This document shows, piece by piece, positions 1 through 11,622 of a stretch of DNA of 64,000 bases (its first letter is position 1; each line of letters starts with the position of its first letter). The notes below the pieces were generated by a model. That model was given only the letters and a program-made list of their open reading frames with translations, did not search any database and had not been told where the DNA came from. The translations under genes and the position numbers were made by a program. This DNA is from Channallabes apus (Eukaryota; Chordata; Actinopteri; Siluriformes; Clariidae), in contig CM060108.1 in the NCBI GenBank assembly GCA_030522415.1, positions 42,909,256 to 42,973,255 on the forward strand. Reading direction: 5' to 3'.

Positions 1-1120
1 CCTACTGTACATGATGTAAGGCTGTATCCAAACTCCATGTATATCTCCTTTTGTCATTCATTTGTAAATGTCTTAAATTAGGACACTGTTGCTCATTTTA
101 TTTAATTTAGTTTTAATCACTTACTTCTCAACGTTATCTTTTTTTTATCAGTGTTTACAAAGTTGGTAGTGATATAATAATTACTGGATATCTGTTAATA
201 AGTTTGCATCAGCAGTAACTGCTATAATAACATTAACAAAACTAAACTGGTTGATGGTTGAACTGTATTCTACTATATCTCAGTTGCAAGAACAAATGCA
301 AATGCATTGTAGTGGCAACTCACTAGCACTTGCTAGAACTAGAGAAGAAAGGTGAAAGGTCTGTGGATAAATGAGGGTGTAGACACAGGTTGGTTGTGGT
401 TACAGTAAGTTCACTGTGGTGAACACGCATTTCTGATACACATGATATGGACTAGGCTTTTTGTTTTCCCATTGCCTGGTAAAGATGTTATCCACTTTCT
501 ATTCCTGGTAAAAAAAAAATAAAAAAAAAAGGGGTTCAAGCATGCAGCAACATTCTCTTAAATTTATCTTGATATTTCTATTAAGAGAAAAAATAACAGA
601 AGTCAACGCCAAGTGCATCAAACATTCATACCCATCACTTTGCCCTTACCCAGGTGAGATGATTGATGAATCCCTACATTGGAGGCATTTTGGATTAGCT
701 TAGATTTAACATGTAATTAGCATAGGTAGTGCCTCTAAACACCATATGAGAGCAGGAACACGTGTTGCAGTGTGCAAATTGAGAACTAGAATTCTCAGAA
801 GAAGAACTTGAGTAGAAGAAATTCGGAATACTTTACTAACAGTTTAATATAATTTGAACTGGATTGTGGTTTTCATAATTATGTGTATGCTTATAAGCAT
901 TCAACTGTCTCATCAGATCTGTAAAGTCTCTAAGCACATTAATCTAAGATATGATGGCCAAAAAAAATCTGAAAGTTATTTGTAAACCTTACAGAAGCAG
1001 AGTGCACACCAGCATCCACACAAGGTTTATAGTATTTATTGGAATCAACTGTATCTCTTTAGCCAACAATATAAATTATTAAATTATTATACTTCATCTA
1101 AAAACATACATTGTTGGTCT
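1..1120. other. AT-rich intergenic DNA
   Basis: I see no gene, conserved protein fragment or clear transposon here. The stretch is AT-rich, with an A-rich tract near 509-530. It lies about 18 kb upstream of the first desmoglein exon. Confidence 0.5.
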
Positions 1121-1129
1121 TTCGACTGC

Positions 1130-1305
1130 TCCCATCAAGGGGTTGCCACAGCGGACCATCTGATCCGCACAACAACGGATGCACTTCCCGAGGCAACCCT
1201 TCTATGTTTTCCCAGGCTTGGAATCAGTATTGGATTTGCTGGAAATCGAACCCAGGGCTTCCAAGCAGTTGAGGAGAAATCTAGCACTGAGCCACCAATG
1301 CACTT
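1130..1305 (-). repeat. Degraded dispersed fish repeat with tRNA-like end
   Basis: Read on the minus strand, the right part has tRNA-like A-box and B-box stretches (GTGGCTCAGTGCTAG and GGGTTCGATTTCC). The left part carries the 'TCCGCTGTGGCAACCCC' block that is widespread in fish genomes. This looks like an old SINE or LINE-tail copy. The family name is not determined. Confidence 0.45.
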
Positions 1306-1807
1306 CTGCTAAAAGCATTTTTTATGTTCCTGAATTTTATCCTATGTTTTCATGCATCGGACAAACAATTTTCAGACAGTGAAAATGAGAGGGGTTTTTT
1401 CATATTTTGGTAAGAATGCTGTTGTAAACATTTCTCTTAGTAAAAATAAGACAACATAGGTGAATACCAGAAATGAATGAATACAAGCAAAAATAAGAGA
1501 AATTTGTTAGTATGTCACTTTTTAAATTATATTTCATTCTGATTATTTGCTTTAAAACTTTACCCCAACTTTTCCAATTTCCTTGATTAAAATAATGGCC
1601 CTGGTAACCCTAGGCAGAAATTCATGATTTTGATTGTGGGTTTATAGCAAGTTCTAGCATGACATTATTTGATTTCATAACAACCATGTCCTATGCAATC
1701 ATGGAAATGTTATATCTTTCTACTTCACCATTCGATTTTGGTAATTTAGCAAAAATAAATAAATAAATAAATAATATATAAAAATTAAAATAATTAAATA
1801 ATTAAAA

Positions 1808-1998
1808 GAGTTTCCAAATTGCTCATAATGTGTGAATAAGTCTGTGAGTGTGTGTATGTGTGTGTGCCCTGCAATGGATTGGCACCCTGTCCAGGGTGTA
1901 CCCCGCCTCATGCCCCAAGTCTCCTGGGATAGGCTCCAGGTCTCCGTGGCCCTGAATACAGGATAAAGTGGTATAGAAGATGAGTGAGTGAGTGAAAT
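1808..1998 (+). repeat. 3' half of tRNA-derived SINE (family 1)
   Basis: It carries the family's 3' body ('GGATTGGCACCCTGTCCAGG', 'CTCCTGGGATAGGCTCCAGG') and ends in a (GTGA)n-like tail. The same body recurs at 4095, 12022, 19935, 22855, 25308 and 27130. The tRNA-like head is missing, so this is a 5'-truncated copy. Confidence 0.75.
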
Positions 1999-2829
1999 TA
2001 AAAGAGTCACAAGTGACACCAAAGGAAATAAAAATTTACTGCATGTGCTGTGAATGTACCACCGCTGTTCTTTAATTGTTCCAAACCTATAGCAGAAGAG
2101 CGAGTTTTACAGGTTTGCTCAAGAACTGTTACCAGAAAACAAATACTTTGAAATTAGGAAAACATCGATACAACTTTATAAGGGGAGTGTTTTATATTAC
2201 ATAACAACCCGTATACGTCACCCATAACATAAAATCAGATATTAAGTCACATTTCGTTATTTGAGTTATGCTTATTTTCCTGGTTTAATGAGCTCAATTT
2301 TGATATCAGGTTTAGTACTGTATTATGTCCGGTTCCTGAGATATGGCCAGTGTGGCTTTGTTTACCCACACTGTGAAAAATAAATACTATTTTTAGAATA
2401 TTTATCTAAGAATTCTGTCACATAGTAAGAAAGAGAGAACCCTCAGCCTCATTCTGACACCAGGAATTCCCTGCTAGCTCTAAAAATAACTTCACCAGCA
2501 GATCGTTTTAGAACAAAAAAAAATGCATGTTTTTCTACTGGGGTAACGATTAATGAGTTTACGAAGTTTCCATTAAAAAAAAATTAAACAATGTTTAAAA
2601 CTTCCGAAATTCTGAAGAAGAATCAGAAAAATATTGTGATTGAAAACCAATTATTATTTATTATTAATAATATTATTTATATAAATTATTTATTTACTGA
2701 AATTGAAAATTTGACACATTTTACCTACTGCACTCTAATGGCCATAGAGCAAAACTAACCTGTGCCTTTTAATACCTCCCATGTTATGGCCAGTCACAAG
2801 TGTAGAGATCACAAATAAGATATACAGTA

Positions 2830-4016
2830 CAAACCGGATTCCAAAAAAGTTGGGACACTAAACAAATTGTGAATAAAAACTGAATGCAATGATGTGGAGA
2901 TGGCAAATGTCAATATTTTATTCAGAATAGAACATAGATGACAGATCAAAAGTTTAATCCGAGAAAATGTATCATTTTAAAGGAAAAATATGTTGATTCC
3001 AAATTTCACGGTGTCAACAAATTCCAAAAAAGTTGGGACAAGTAGCAATAAGAGGCTGGAAAAAGTAGATTTGAGCACAACGAAGAGCTGGAAGACCAAT
3101 TAACAGTAATTAGGTTAATTGGCAACATGATTGGGTATAAAAAGAGCTTCTCAGAGTGGCAGTGTCTCTCAGAAGCCAAGATGGGTAGAGGATCACCAAT
3201 TCCCACAATGTTGCGCAGAAAGATAGTGGAGCAATATCAGAAAGGTGTTACCCAGCGAAAAATTGCAAAGACTTTGCAGTTATCATCATCAACTGTGCAT
3301 AATATCATCCGAAGATTCAGAGAATCTGGAACAATCTCTGTGCGTAAGGGTCAAGGGCGTAAAACCATACTGGATGCCCGTGATCTCCGGGCCCTTAAAC
3401 GACACTGCACCACAAACAGGAATGCTACTGTAAAGGAAATCACAGAATGGGCTCAGGAATACTTCCAGAAACCATTGTCAGTGAACACAATCCACCGTGC
3501 CATCCGCCGTTGCCAGCTGAAACTCTACAGTGCAAAGAAGAAGCCATTTCTAAGCAAGATCCACAAGCACAGGCGTTTTCATTGGGCCAGGGATCATTTA
3601 AAATGAAGTGTGGCAAAATAGAAGACTGTTCTGTGGGCAGACGAGTCACGATTCGAAGTTCTTGTTGGAAATGTGGGACGCCATGTCATCCGGACCAAAG
3701 AGGACAAGGACGACCCAAGTTGTTATCAACGCTCAGTTCAGAAGCCTGCATCTCTGATGGTATGGGGTTGCATGAGTGCGTGTGGCATGGGCAGCTTGCA
3801 TGTCTGGAAAGGCACCATCAATGCAGAAAAATATATTCAGGTTCTAGAACAACATATGCTCCCATCCAGACGTCATCTCTTTCAGGGAAGACCCTGCATT
3901 TTTCAACAAGATAATGCCAGACCACATTCTGCATCAATCACAACATCATGGCAGCGTTGTATTCAGTTTTTATTCACAATTTGTTTAGTGTCCCAACTTT
4001 TTTGGAATCCAGTTTG
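2830..4016 (+). mobile_element. Tc1/mariner transposon, internally deleted
   Basis: A 1187-bp element bounded by long inverted repeats: left 2830-2894, right about 3950-4016, sharing 'GGATTCCAAAAAAGTTGGGA'. It is flanked on both sides by the TA dinucleotide expected for Tc1/mariner (2828-2829 and 4017-4018). The transposase reading frame runs rightward but is broken and lacks its C-terminal third. The coding sequence passes abruptly into the right inverted repeat near 3950, so an internal deletion is likely. Confidence 0.88.
3181..3955 (+). pseudogene. Tc1-type transposase pseudogene
   Basis: This encodes the DNA-cutting and joining enzyme of the surrounding Tc1 element. The probable start is the ATG at 3181, where the text reads MGRGSPIPT as in many Tc1 transposases; an upstream in-frame ATG exists at 3127. 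Residues 1-140 hold the paired-type helix-turn-helix DNA-binding region (KIVEQYQKGVTQRKIAK; STVHNIIRRF). The frame is interrupted by TGA at 3604-3606 and TAG at 3619-3621. It then continues in the same frame through the first catalytic Asp (WADESRFE) and the second (QQDNARPHS). The third acidic residue, normally in a DLNPIE-type block, is absent because the sequence jumps into the right terminal repeat. The protein cannot be active as encoded. Confidence 0.88.
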
Positions 4017-4094
4017 TATTTATCGGGATGCTCAAGCTCCAAACTACCTATAAGCTTGCATTTGTGAGTAATTTAGATGAATACAATTAGCTTT

Positions 4095-4466
4095 GGCAGC
4101 ACGGTGGTGTAGTGGTTAGCACTGTTGCCTTGCACCTCCAGGGCCCGGGTTCGATTCCCGGCCAGGCTCGATTCCCGTCTCTGTGTGCATGGAGTTTGCA
4201 TGTTCTCCCCGTGCTTGGTGGGTTTCCTCCAGGTACTCCGGTTTCCTCCCACAGTCCAAAGACATGCAGATTAGCCTAATTGGCGTTTCGAAAATTGACC
4301 ATAGTGTGTGAATGAGTGTGTGTGTGTGTGTGTGTGTGCTCTGCGATGGATTGGCATGCTGTCCAGGGTGTACCCTGCCTCGTGCCCTGAGTCTCCTGGG
4401 ATAGGCTCCAGGTCCCCGCGACCCTAAATCCAGGATAAAGCGGTATAGAAGATGAATGAATGAACA
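4095..4466 (+). repeat. Near full-length tRNA-derived SINE (family 1)
   Basis: The head has RNA polymerase III promoter boxes: A-box-like GTGGTGTAGTGGTTAGCAC near 4104 and B-box-like GGGTTCGATTCCCGG near 4147. The conserved body follows (GGAGTTTGCATGTTCTCCCC; CTCCTGGGATAGGCTCCAGG). An internal (TG)n tract lies near 4316 and the tail is (GAAT)n. This is the most complete copy of the family in the window and a good reference for the others. Confidence 0.85.
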
Positions 4467-5229
4467 AATAGCCTTGTGTGTTGCAAGGCACCGATCTGCA
4501 ATTAGACTAGGTTATATACAGGCTTAGTGTTATCAATGCTAACAGCTACCTTATTTTTCATCACAAGGGTAATAACTTATATATGTCAAACACTCCAAAA
4601 CAACCTTCTGGACAACCACCTGTCCTTCTCGAACATAACTCAGCTTTTGTATTTTTCATCAGATCTGTTAGTGTTTTTCTGCACATGGGTGTGTTGCAAC
4701 TTAGTCCCTAGTACATATTCCCTCACCTGTTATCCAACCGCCATGACTGATTTAAACCGATTCAAGTTCTCCCACATACTCCATTGCTATGTTTTCTCCA
4801 CTGGCTTATCAGATTTCACAGCCCAAAATCTTCCGTTGCGCCACATTCCGTTCAAGACCTGTAGATTGTTCTTTAAAACTACAGTATGTCTAGACACTTT
4901 TACTAATTTTCCAAGCTTGAAATTGTTTTATTTGTATTGATAGAAGTTTTTTATGCAATTTTATAAATTTATTTCTATAAATGTTTAAATAAGCTTGAAT
5001 ATTTTCCACGAGTATGTTTAATTAACAAATATGCATAATTGATATGTATATTTTTGAAAAAATTTTATATTGTAACAAGTATCTTGATTAACAGTCATAA
5101 AGCAAACTATCTAGAAATAGGTTTAACATACAGTAACAATTTATTGATCCTAATATGAATTAGAGTGCTCCGGTGGCATACCAAATCTTATATTTATTCA
5201 AAGCTAATATAAGTAAAAATATTAGTTGA
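4467..5229. other. AT-rich intergenic DNA
   Basis: A 137-codon open frame at 4527-4940 has no recognisable domain and no coding-like composition. I see nothing else here. Confidence 0.45.
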
Positions 5230-6001
5230 AGATGCGTATATTTTTACTTGGAAAGACACAATTCTCCAAACTGCTGTTCGGCGCATAAGCGCCACCCGAA
5301 GGCAGAGGGAGTCCACCCTCTCGTCCACTGCGGTGAACCCCAATGTACAGGCCCCGAGCCTGGGCGCAATAAGTATGCCCACACCTGCTCGTCGCCTCTC
5401 ACCGGTGGCAAATCCAGAGTAGAAGAGAGTCCAGTCCCTCTCAAGAAGGTTGGTTCCAGAGTCCAAGCTGTGCGTCTAGGTGAGTCCAACTATATCTAGC
5501 CGGAACTTCTCAACCTCACGCACTAGCTCAGGCTCCTTCCCCACCAGAGAGGTGACATTTCACGTCCCTAGAGCCAGCTTCTGCAGCCGAGGATCAGACC
5601 GCCAAGGCCCCTGTCTTCGGCCACCGCCCAGCTCACACTGCACCCGACCTCTGGCCCCTCCTACAAGTGGTGAACAGATGGTAAAGGGGACCCACGTTGC
5701 CTCTTCGGGCTGTGCCTGGCCGGGCCCTATGGGTGCAGGCCCGACCACCAGGCGCTCGCCACCGGGCCGCACTTCCAGGCCTGGCTCCAGAGGGAGGCCC
5801 CGGTGACCCACGTCCGGGCGAGGGAAAACATTTTCCAAGGTTTTTACTCATCATAAGAGGTCTTTTGAACCACTCTTTGTCTGTTCCCTCACCTAGGACC
5901 AGATTGCCATGGCAGTGAAGCCCCCGACAACATAGCTCCCAGGATCATTGGGACACGCAAACCCCTCCACCACGATAAGGTGGTGGTTCAAGGAGGGGTA
6001 C
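5230..6001 (-). mobile_element. 5' fragment of a non-LTR retrotransposon (LINE)
   Basis: This GC-rich island in AT-rich DNA reads on the minus strand as a LINE 5' region followed by the beginning of an AP-type endonuclease. It opens at the right edge with a strong nested hairpin (5962-5998). The endonuclease part (about 5235-5470) shows GERRRAGVGILIAPRLGAC followed by LGFTAVDERVDSLCLRV, a block typical of fish LINE endonucleases. The reverse transcriptase is absent. Keeping the 5' end while losing the 3' end is the reverse of normal LINE truncation, so a later deletion is likely. Clade not assigned. Confidence 0.7.
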
Positions 6002-6009
6002 TATATTTT

Positions 6010-6178
6010 TTTTATTTTTACTCAATAAGGATTTAAAATGTAGTTAAGTACAATACTTAAATCAAAACATACTTAAGTAAAAGTAAAATTACAAAATTTT
6101 AAAGTTACTTTAAAAAGTAGAAGTACATAAAAACCTACTCAATTACAGTAACGCGAGTAAATGTAATTCCACCTCTGG
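6010..6178. repeat. hAT-type MITE end fragment
   Basis: This has the AGTAAAAGTAAAATTAC-like repetition and a TCCACCTCTG terminus. The same arrangement occurs at the right end of the hAT element at 57527-58744. Only one end is visible; the other may have been lost to the adjacent LINE fragment. Confidence 0.55.
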
Positions 6179-6989
6179 AATACAGATAAGATTGGAGTTA
6201 GATTCATGACTATGAAATCCATTTAAAGTTTTACAATTCAACCTAATGTTATGCTATTTGGTTAAAACAAGTGTTGATTATCATGATTGCATCATACAAT
6301 CACATTTCGAGTCACATTTCAAACCAGCATTAGTTCTGCATAGGCAGCATAGCCTAATAATTAACGAGCACAAGCTTCCATGTTGTACCAAATAACTAGG
6401 CTTCTCTGAGTTATGTGATCTGGATAGCAATGTCATTTTACACAGTTGGTGTGACCACACCCTGAGTAACTCCAAAATATAATTTGCTTAAGAAATTGGA
6501 TTCTTTATTAGTTGGTTTATCAATAGCAATGTGATCTAAATCACACAGATCTTATGGCAACAAATAGAACATCATGTACGGGCCAATGAATCTAGAATGC
6601 ACCCTCAGAGGATCTCTGCGAGATCACAGTTACCTATAAGGTATTAGTTGTATTATCTTTTTTTTTCACAAAATTCTAAATATTACAAATCCAATATGGC
6701 ATATGTTAGACCAAAGATACACCCCTGATGAACTCCCTTAAATGTGTTTAATGTTTATGATAAATGTACTTGTTTTAGGTCAACTGCTAACACCATATCA
6801 TAACTCCACCCAGAAACTACAACGATAAGGTTTACAGTAGCTTGATCCCAGGGTATTGTATTGAATTTGACTGTTTATTAAATACATTTAGTCTCATTCA
6901 GACTGAAGAATGCTGAAAATAATTGTTATGACAATTCAAAAGACAACAGTACTTAAATTTGCTAAAATGTATATATTAAAAAAATATAT

Positions 6990-7029
<40 letters not shown>

Positions 7030-9238
7030 TTCCTAGGCACTGAGTAGGGTTTTATTGCTGCAGTCAAGATAATTATTAATCCGTTAGGGCAAATGTTGAT
7101 AGAATATAGGAAGAGCTGTACAGAGGTTTGTTAGTGTACATTGTCTATAGTGCATGATAATAACTGTCATTTGGCGTAAATGCATCATAAATCAATTGCA
7201 AAAGACATGAACTAGGTGTGACTGTTTTGTTCTGTTCTGTCCTGAAGACACCTTTCATACTAGACTGAAAAAAAGAGTGAACGATTACAACATTTTATAC
7301 CATTTTTTTCCTTTCTCTTTACTGCACTCTCTCCTCCTGCTTTCTTTGTTGCCCCCCCCCCCCCCTCCTACATAAACACACATACAGTACTCTTACTGAG
7401 CTGTGAAAAGAACAGATGACTAAACTGTTTGGAATTGCTGCCTCTCTATCACTCTGCATGAACCTGCATTTCTTTTTGTCAACTCCAACTCAGTCCATGT
7501 GAGAGAAATAGTTCAATGTTAGACCATACAATTATATATTATATAAACGAGTGGCAGGGTAATGGGCAACCAAGGTTCATTTATGTTTCTGGCGACTAAA
7601 GGCCAGCCCATGTGGTCTGATCCCACAGAAAAGACAACAAAGCACTAATCATTGAAAAAAGGAAATTCTGGTCACAATATAAAGGAACAAAACAACCAGG
7701 GCCAAGCAGGCAAAAAGCCCAAGGCCAGAGACCCATGCAGACAGTCATGCACATTGGGGCCAGTGCCTCACTGGTGGCACAAGTGGAATCTACAGTACAC
7801 AACATTGAGAATATGTTTTGCATCGTAAATTTTTGGCTGATTGATATGAAATACAAATGGATAGAATCAAAGTAAGTATGCAAGTTGGGTGCAAGTATGT
7901 GAGAGCAGTGAAAGTTCAATTAAATTAGACAGACAGAAAGAGGCTGTGTTTAGTCTCTTTGATCTGCAAAAAGTCTTTGTCAACAATAAATACTGTACAA
8001 ATCTAATCTGCAGTACTAGTTTCCTCCAAACAATAATGTTCATAGAAATTAGTCCCTTTGGTAAGTACCACATTTCATGCAAAGGCTACAGTGACAAAGA
8101 AAAAACTCTCACCAAGGAAATGAAAAAGTGGGGGAAAAAAGAATGCAAGTAAGAAAACAAGCAAGCAAGAAAGAAAGAAACTATGAAATCCCCCTGTTAA
8201 TCATTGCTAAGCTTCAAAACGCTTGCAACATTAAAGTGACAAAGAGTTGTTAAGCATTTTAAAGTTATAAAAATAATTGCAAGTTATTTACTTGAACATT
8301 TTTTATAATAGATTGGACTGTGAGGATATTGCACCATCACATGTTTTAGTATAATAAGGGAGGGACTTTATGCTTGAAGTCAAATAACCTTTTTCAAAAA
8401 CACACACGTGCGGTAGGGTGGCACAGTCTGTACTGTACAATATCCAGGCTGATAAAAAAAAATAATAATTATAAAAAATAAAAATGACAACAACACTGAT
8501 GTGAACAATTATAGTATATGCAAATTCATGTTCCTACTGTGATGATGTATAATAATTTTACTGTCCAAACAAGCTGTAGCTTGTCTATTAGTCTTTTCTA
8601 CAGTATATGCTGGGAAATAAAGCATTGGCAGTTAGACCAAATTTTCCTGTCAAATTGTTCTATTAATTCTCATTCAGCAAGAACAATCTCTTGTTAATTA
8701 ATTTCTTCTGTAATTGGTCCTATTGCATAGGTTATTAAGTGACAGCATAATGGCTTGAGTTACAGGTGACAAACTTCACAGTTTAACCAAAAATTTATTT
8801 TCACCTAATTTTAATTGAAGACAAACTTGAAAAAACATTTACTTAAACAACACTGGAGAACAACAGACGTCCAAGGCCAAAATCTTGTTGTATTCCAATT
8901 AAATCTTCAGGAGAACCATATGACACTTTACCCGGATGGATAGTGCTAAACTGTCAACTTTGTGGATGTCACAGATAGAAGAGAGGCAAGATGCAGACTG
9001 TTGTTCATTATAGTCGACTTATGTAAAACATAATTAAATAAAACTAACATGAATACGACTACAGGAACTATGGCTAGGAACTAGGGACAAATCAACTAAA
9101 CAAGGTGCAGGTGAATACAGTTAGAATGTGTCTCCGGTGCAGTGTACAGTATTATGGGAAATGGAGTCCTGTGGTAAACAACTTAATAATTAAGTTTTGA
9201 TATTCAAAACACAACGCAGGTCAAAAACACAAAAACAG
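6179..9238. other. Intergenic DNA with (TA)n and poly-C tracts
   Basis: No gene recognised in about 3 kb. A (TA)n tract followed by T-rich sequence lies at about 6985-7031, and a run of about 15 C lies near 7351. The 107-codon minus-strand open frame at 7596-7919 has no recognisable domain. Confidence 0.45.
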
Positions 9239-9400
9239 GACAATGCACTACTTGCACGCAGACTCGTGATGTACTTCCGCTTTGAAGTAATAGGGCTCGC
9301 TGAGTTCCGGTTTGTCGGCCATTGTTTTGGAGTTTGGAGGAAATGTTCAGAAAAAAGTGTTTATAGATTTCAGAGACAGCAGAAGGTATAGAATGTACAC

Positions 9401-9878
9401 TGTTGTGTTCCACTGTGTACATCTTCTGCGAAGTTCAACGGAACTTTAAGTTTTCACAGTTTTCCTTCAGATGTGGACCTTAGAAAACGGTGTCTTGTGA
9501 ACTTCATACGCAGAGACGATTTTTGTCCTACCAGCAATTCTAAGGTTTGCAGTAAACATTTTAGCAGTGAATAAATTATTGAACCGTAAACACCAGAGGC
9601 ACGAAAAAAGTTAGTAACTGGCGCTGTACCAGTGCTTTTAGCCTGGAATGATAACGCCGTTAAAGCATCGCGGTCCTGCTGAAGTGTTATCCGTCAAACC
9701 CGTACCCATGGATGTAACGATGGATCATGATTATTGTAGCATTCCTGAGCCTTCATTATTAGACCTGGCATGTGCTAAAATAGAAGAACTTTCTAAAGAA
9801 GTGGAGGAGCTGAAAATACAGCTACAAGAGCTACACGTTCAGCATGACTGTACATTTACAGAACACAGTACAAGGTAG
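9401..9878 (+). pseudogene. THAP zinc-finger plus coiled-coil pseudogene
   Basis: The frame starting at 9401 shows a THAP finger, a C2CH zinc-binding DNA-recognition domain. The motif C-C-V-P-L-C is at 9401-9418, followed by a basic and hydrophobic stretch (KRCLVNFIRRDDF) and V-C-S-K-H-F at 9545-9562. The metal ligands are therefore Cys (9404), Cys (9416), Cys (9548) and His (9557). The frame stops at TAA 9572-9574. No in-frame ATG precedes the finger, and the nearby ATG at 9394 is in another frame. A second open piece at 9648-9878 encodes 76 residues rich in Leu, Glu and Lys (ACAKIEELSKEVEELKIQL), a coiled coil like the one that follows THAP domains in P-element-type transposases. The two are probably one gene broken by small mutations. 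Confidence 0.68.
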
Positions 9879-9902
9879 TATTTACAATGTGTTATCTATA
9901 TA

Positions 9903-11283
9903 CAGGTCCTTCTCAAAAAATTAGCATATTGTGATGAAGTTAATTATTTTCTGTAATGTACTGATAAACATTAGACTTTCATATATTTTAGATTCATTAC
10001 ACACAAACTGAAGTAGTTCAAGCCTTTTATTGTTTTAATATTGATGATTGTGGCATACAGCTCATGAAAACCCAAAATCCCTATCTCTAAAAATTAGCAT
10101 ATCATGAAAAGGTTCTCTAAACAAGCTATTAACCTAATCATCTGAATCAACTAATTAACTCTAAACACCTGCAAAAGATTCCTGAGGCTTTTAAAAACTC
10201 CCAGCCTGGTTCATTACTCAAAACCGCAATCATGGGTAAGACTGCCGACCTGACTGCTGTCCAGAAGGCCATCATTGACACCCTCAAGCAAGAGAAAGCA
10301 CACAGAAAGACATTTCTGAACGAATAGGCTGTTCCCAGAGTGCTGTATCAAGGCACCTCAGTGGGAAGTCTGTGGGAAGGAAAAAGTGTGGCAGAAAACG
10401 CTGCACAACGAGAAGAGGTGACCGGGCCCTGAGGAAGATTGTGGAGAAGGACTGATTCCAGACCTTGGGGGACCTGCGGAAGCAGTGGACTGAGTCTGGA
10501 GTAGAAACATCCAGAGCCACCGTGTACAGGCGTGTGCAGGAAATGGGCTACAGGTTGCAAATTTTGCATGTCATTCGGAAATCAAGGTGCCAGAGTCTGG
10601 AGGAAGACTGGGGAGAGGGAAATGCCAAAATGCCTGAAGTCCACTGTCAAGTACCCACAGTCAGTGATGGTCTGGGGTGCCATGTCAGCTGCTGGTGTTG
10701 GTCCACTGTGATTTATCAAGGGCAGGGTCAATGCAGCTAGCTATCAGGAGATTTTGGAGCACTTCATGCTTCCATCTGCTGAAAAGCTTTATGGAGATGA
10801 AGATTTCATTTTTCAGCACGACCTGGCACCTGCTCACAGTGCCAAAACCACTGGTAAATGGTTTACTGACCATGGTATTACTGTGCTCAATTGGCCTGCC
10901 AACTCTCCTGACCTGAACCCCATAGACAATCTGGGGGATATTGTGAAGAGAAAGTTGAGAGACACAAGACACAAAAATCTGCAAAAGGATTCCCGACCAA
11001 GTATTGAGTGCAGAACTGAACATAATTATTTGAAGGTTGACTTTTTTTGTATTCAAAACACTTTTCTTTTATTGGTCGGATGAAATATGCTAATTTTTTG
11101 AGATAGGGATTTTGGGTTTTCATGAGCTGTATGCCACAATCATCAATATTAAAACAATAAAAGACTTCAACTACTTCAGTTGTGTGTAATGAATCTAAAA
11201 TATATGAAAGTCTAATGTTTATCAGTACATTACAGAAAATAATGAACTTTATCACAATATGCAAATTTTTTGAGAAGGACCTG
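9903..11283 (+). mobile_element. Tc1/mariner transposon with about 200-bp inverted repeats
   Basis: A 1381-bp element. Its termini 'CAGGTCCTTCTCAAAAAATT' (left) and the near-identical reverse complement on the right are flanked by TA at 9901-9902 and 11284-11285. The inverted repeats extend about 200 bp on each side (to about 10105 and from about 11080) and are nearly identical. The inside holds a badly damaged transposase. The element sits inside the THAP/P-like transposon and is therefore younger than it. Confidence 0.9.
10231..11010 (+). pseudogene. Tc1-type transposase pseudogene (heavily damaged)
   Basis: The start at 10231 reads MGKTADLTAVQKAIIDTLKQ, a Tc1 transposase N-terminus. Frame breaks follow. 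Recognisable pieces include WTESGVETSRATVYRRVQEMGYR (from about 10489, DNA-binding region) and HFMLPSAEKLYGDEDFIFQ (from about 10757). The Asp region HDLAPAHSAKTT and the third-acid region NWPANSPDLNPIDNL (ending about 10932) come next. In the last block the third catalytic position reads Asp, in a D-N context. Several frameshifts make the copy non-coding. Confidence 0.8.
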
Positions 11284-11295
11284 TATACTACTCTT

Positions 11296-11622
11296 AGTCT
11301 ACCTCATAAGACTCTTGTCTGTTACAGAGCTGCTCTCTATCACTTTATCATACTTACAAGCTCTATTTGCACAATACAGTATACAGTATGTCTGCATTTG
11401 CACTACTCTGTCTGGTTTGCACTCTCTGCCATGTGCCCTCACTTGTATATTGTATTTGTTTTTTTTTATGTGTATAATTGTATTTATTCATATTTTTCTT
11501 TTTCTTTTTTAATTTCTACTTTATGAATTTAATGTTATCTGTTATCCACCAAGGGTCTGAGAGTTTCTGTATGTCCTGTACATGTGGCAGAATTGACAAT
11601 AAAGTTGCCTTTGACTTTCTTA
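11296..11622 (+). repeat. LINE 3' tail-like fragment
   Basis: The stretch ends in 'TGACAATAAAGTTGCCTTTGACTTT', a form common at the 3' ends of fish non-LTR retrotransposons, with an AATAAA signal. It sits between the Tc1 and the right terminus of the THAP-type transposon. No coding sequence is left. Confidence 0.45.

Noticed and set aside
4104..4161. A and B box arrangement resembling a tRNA gene (also at 23160-23405, 25310, 40640 and 44860)
   Set aside because: They belong to repeated SINE heads; the cloverleaf is incomplete and the same sequence continues into the SINE body.
4527..4940. 137-codon open frame
   Set aside because: No domain, and low-complexity Phe/Leu/Thr composition typical of chance frames in AT-rich DNA.
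7596..7919. 107-codon minus-strand open frame
   Set aside because: No recognisable domain, no splice signals and no repeats supporting it.
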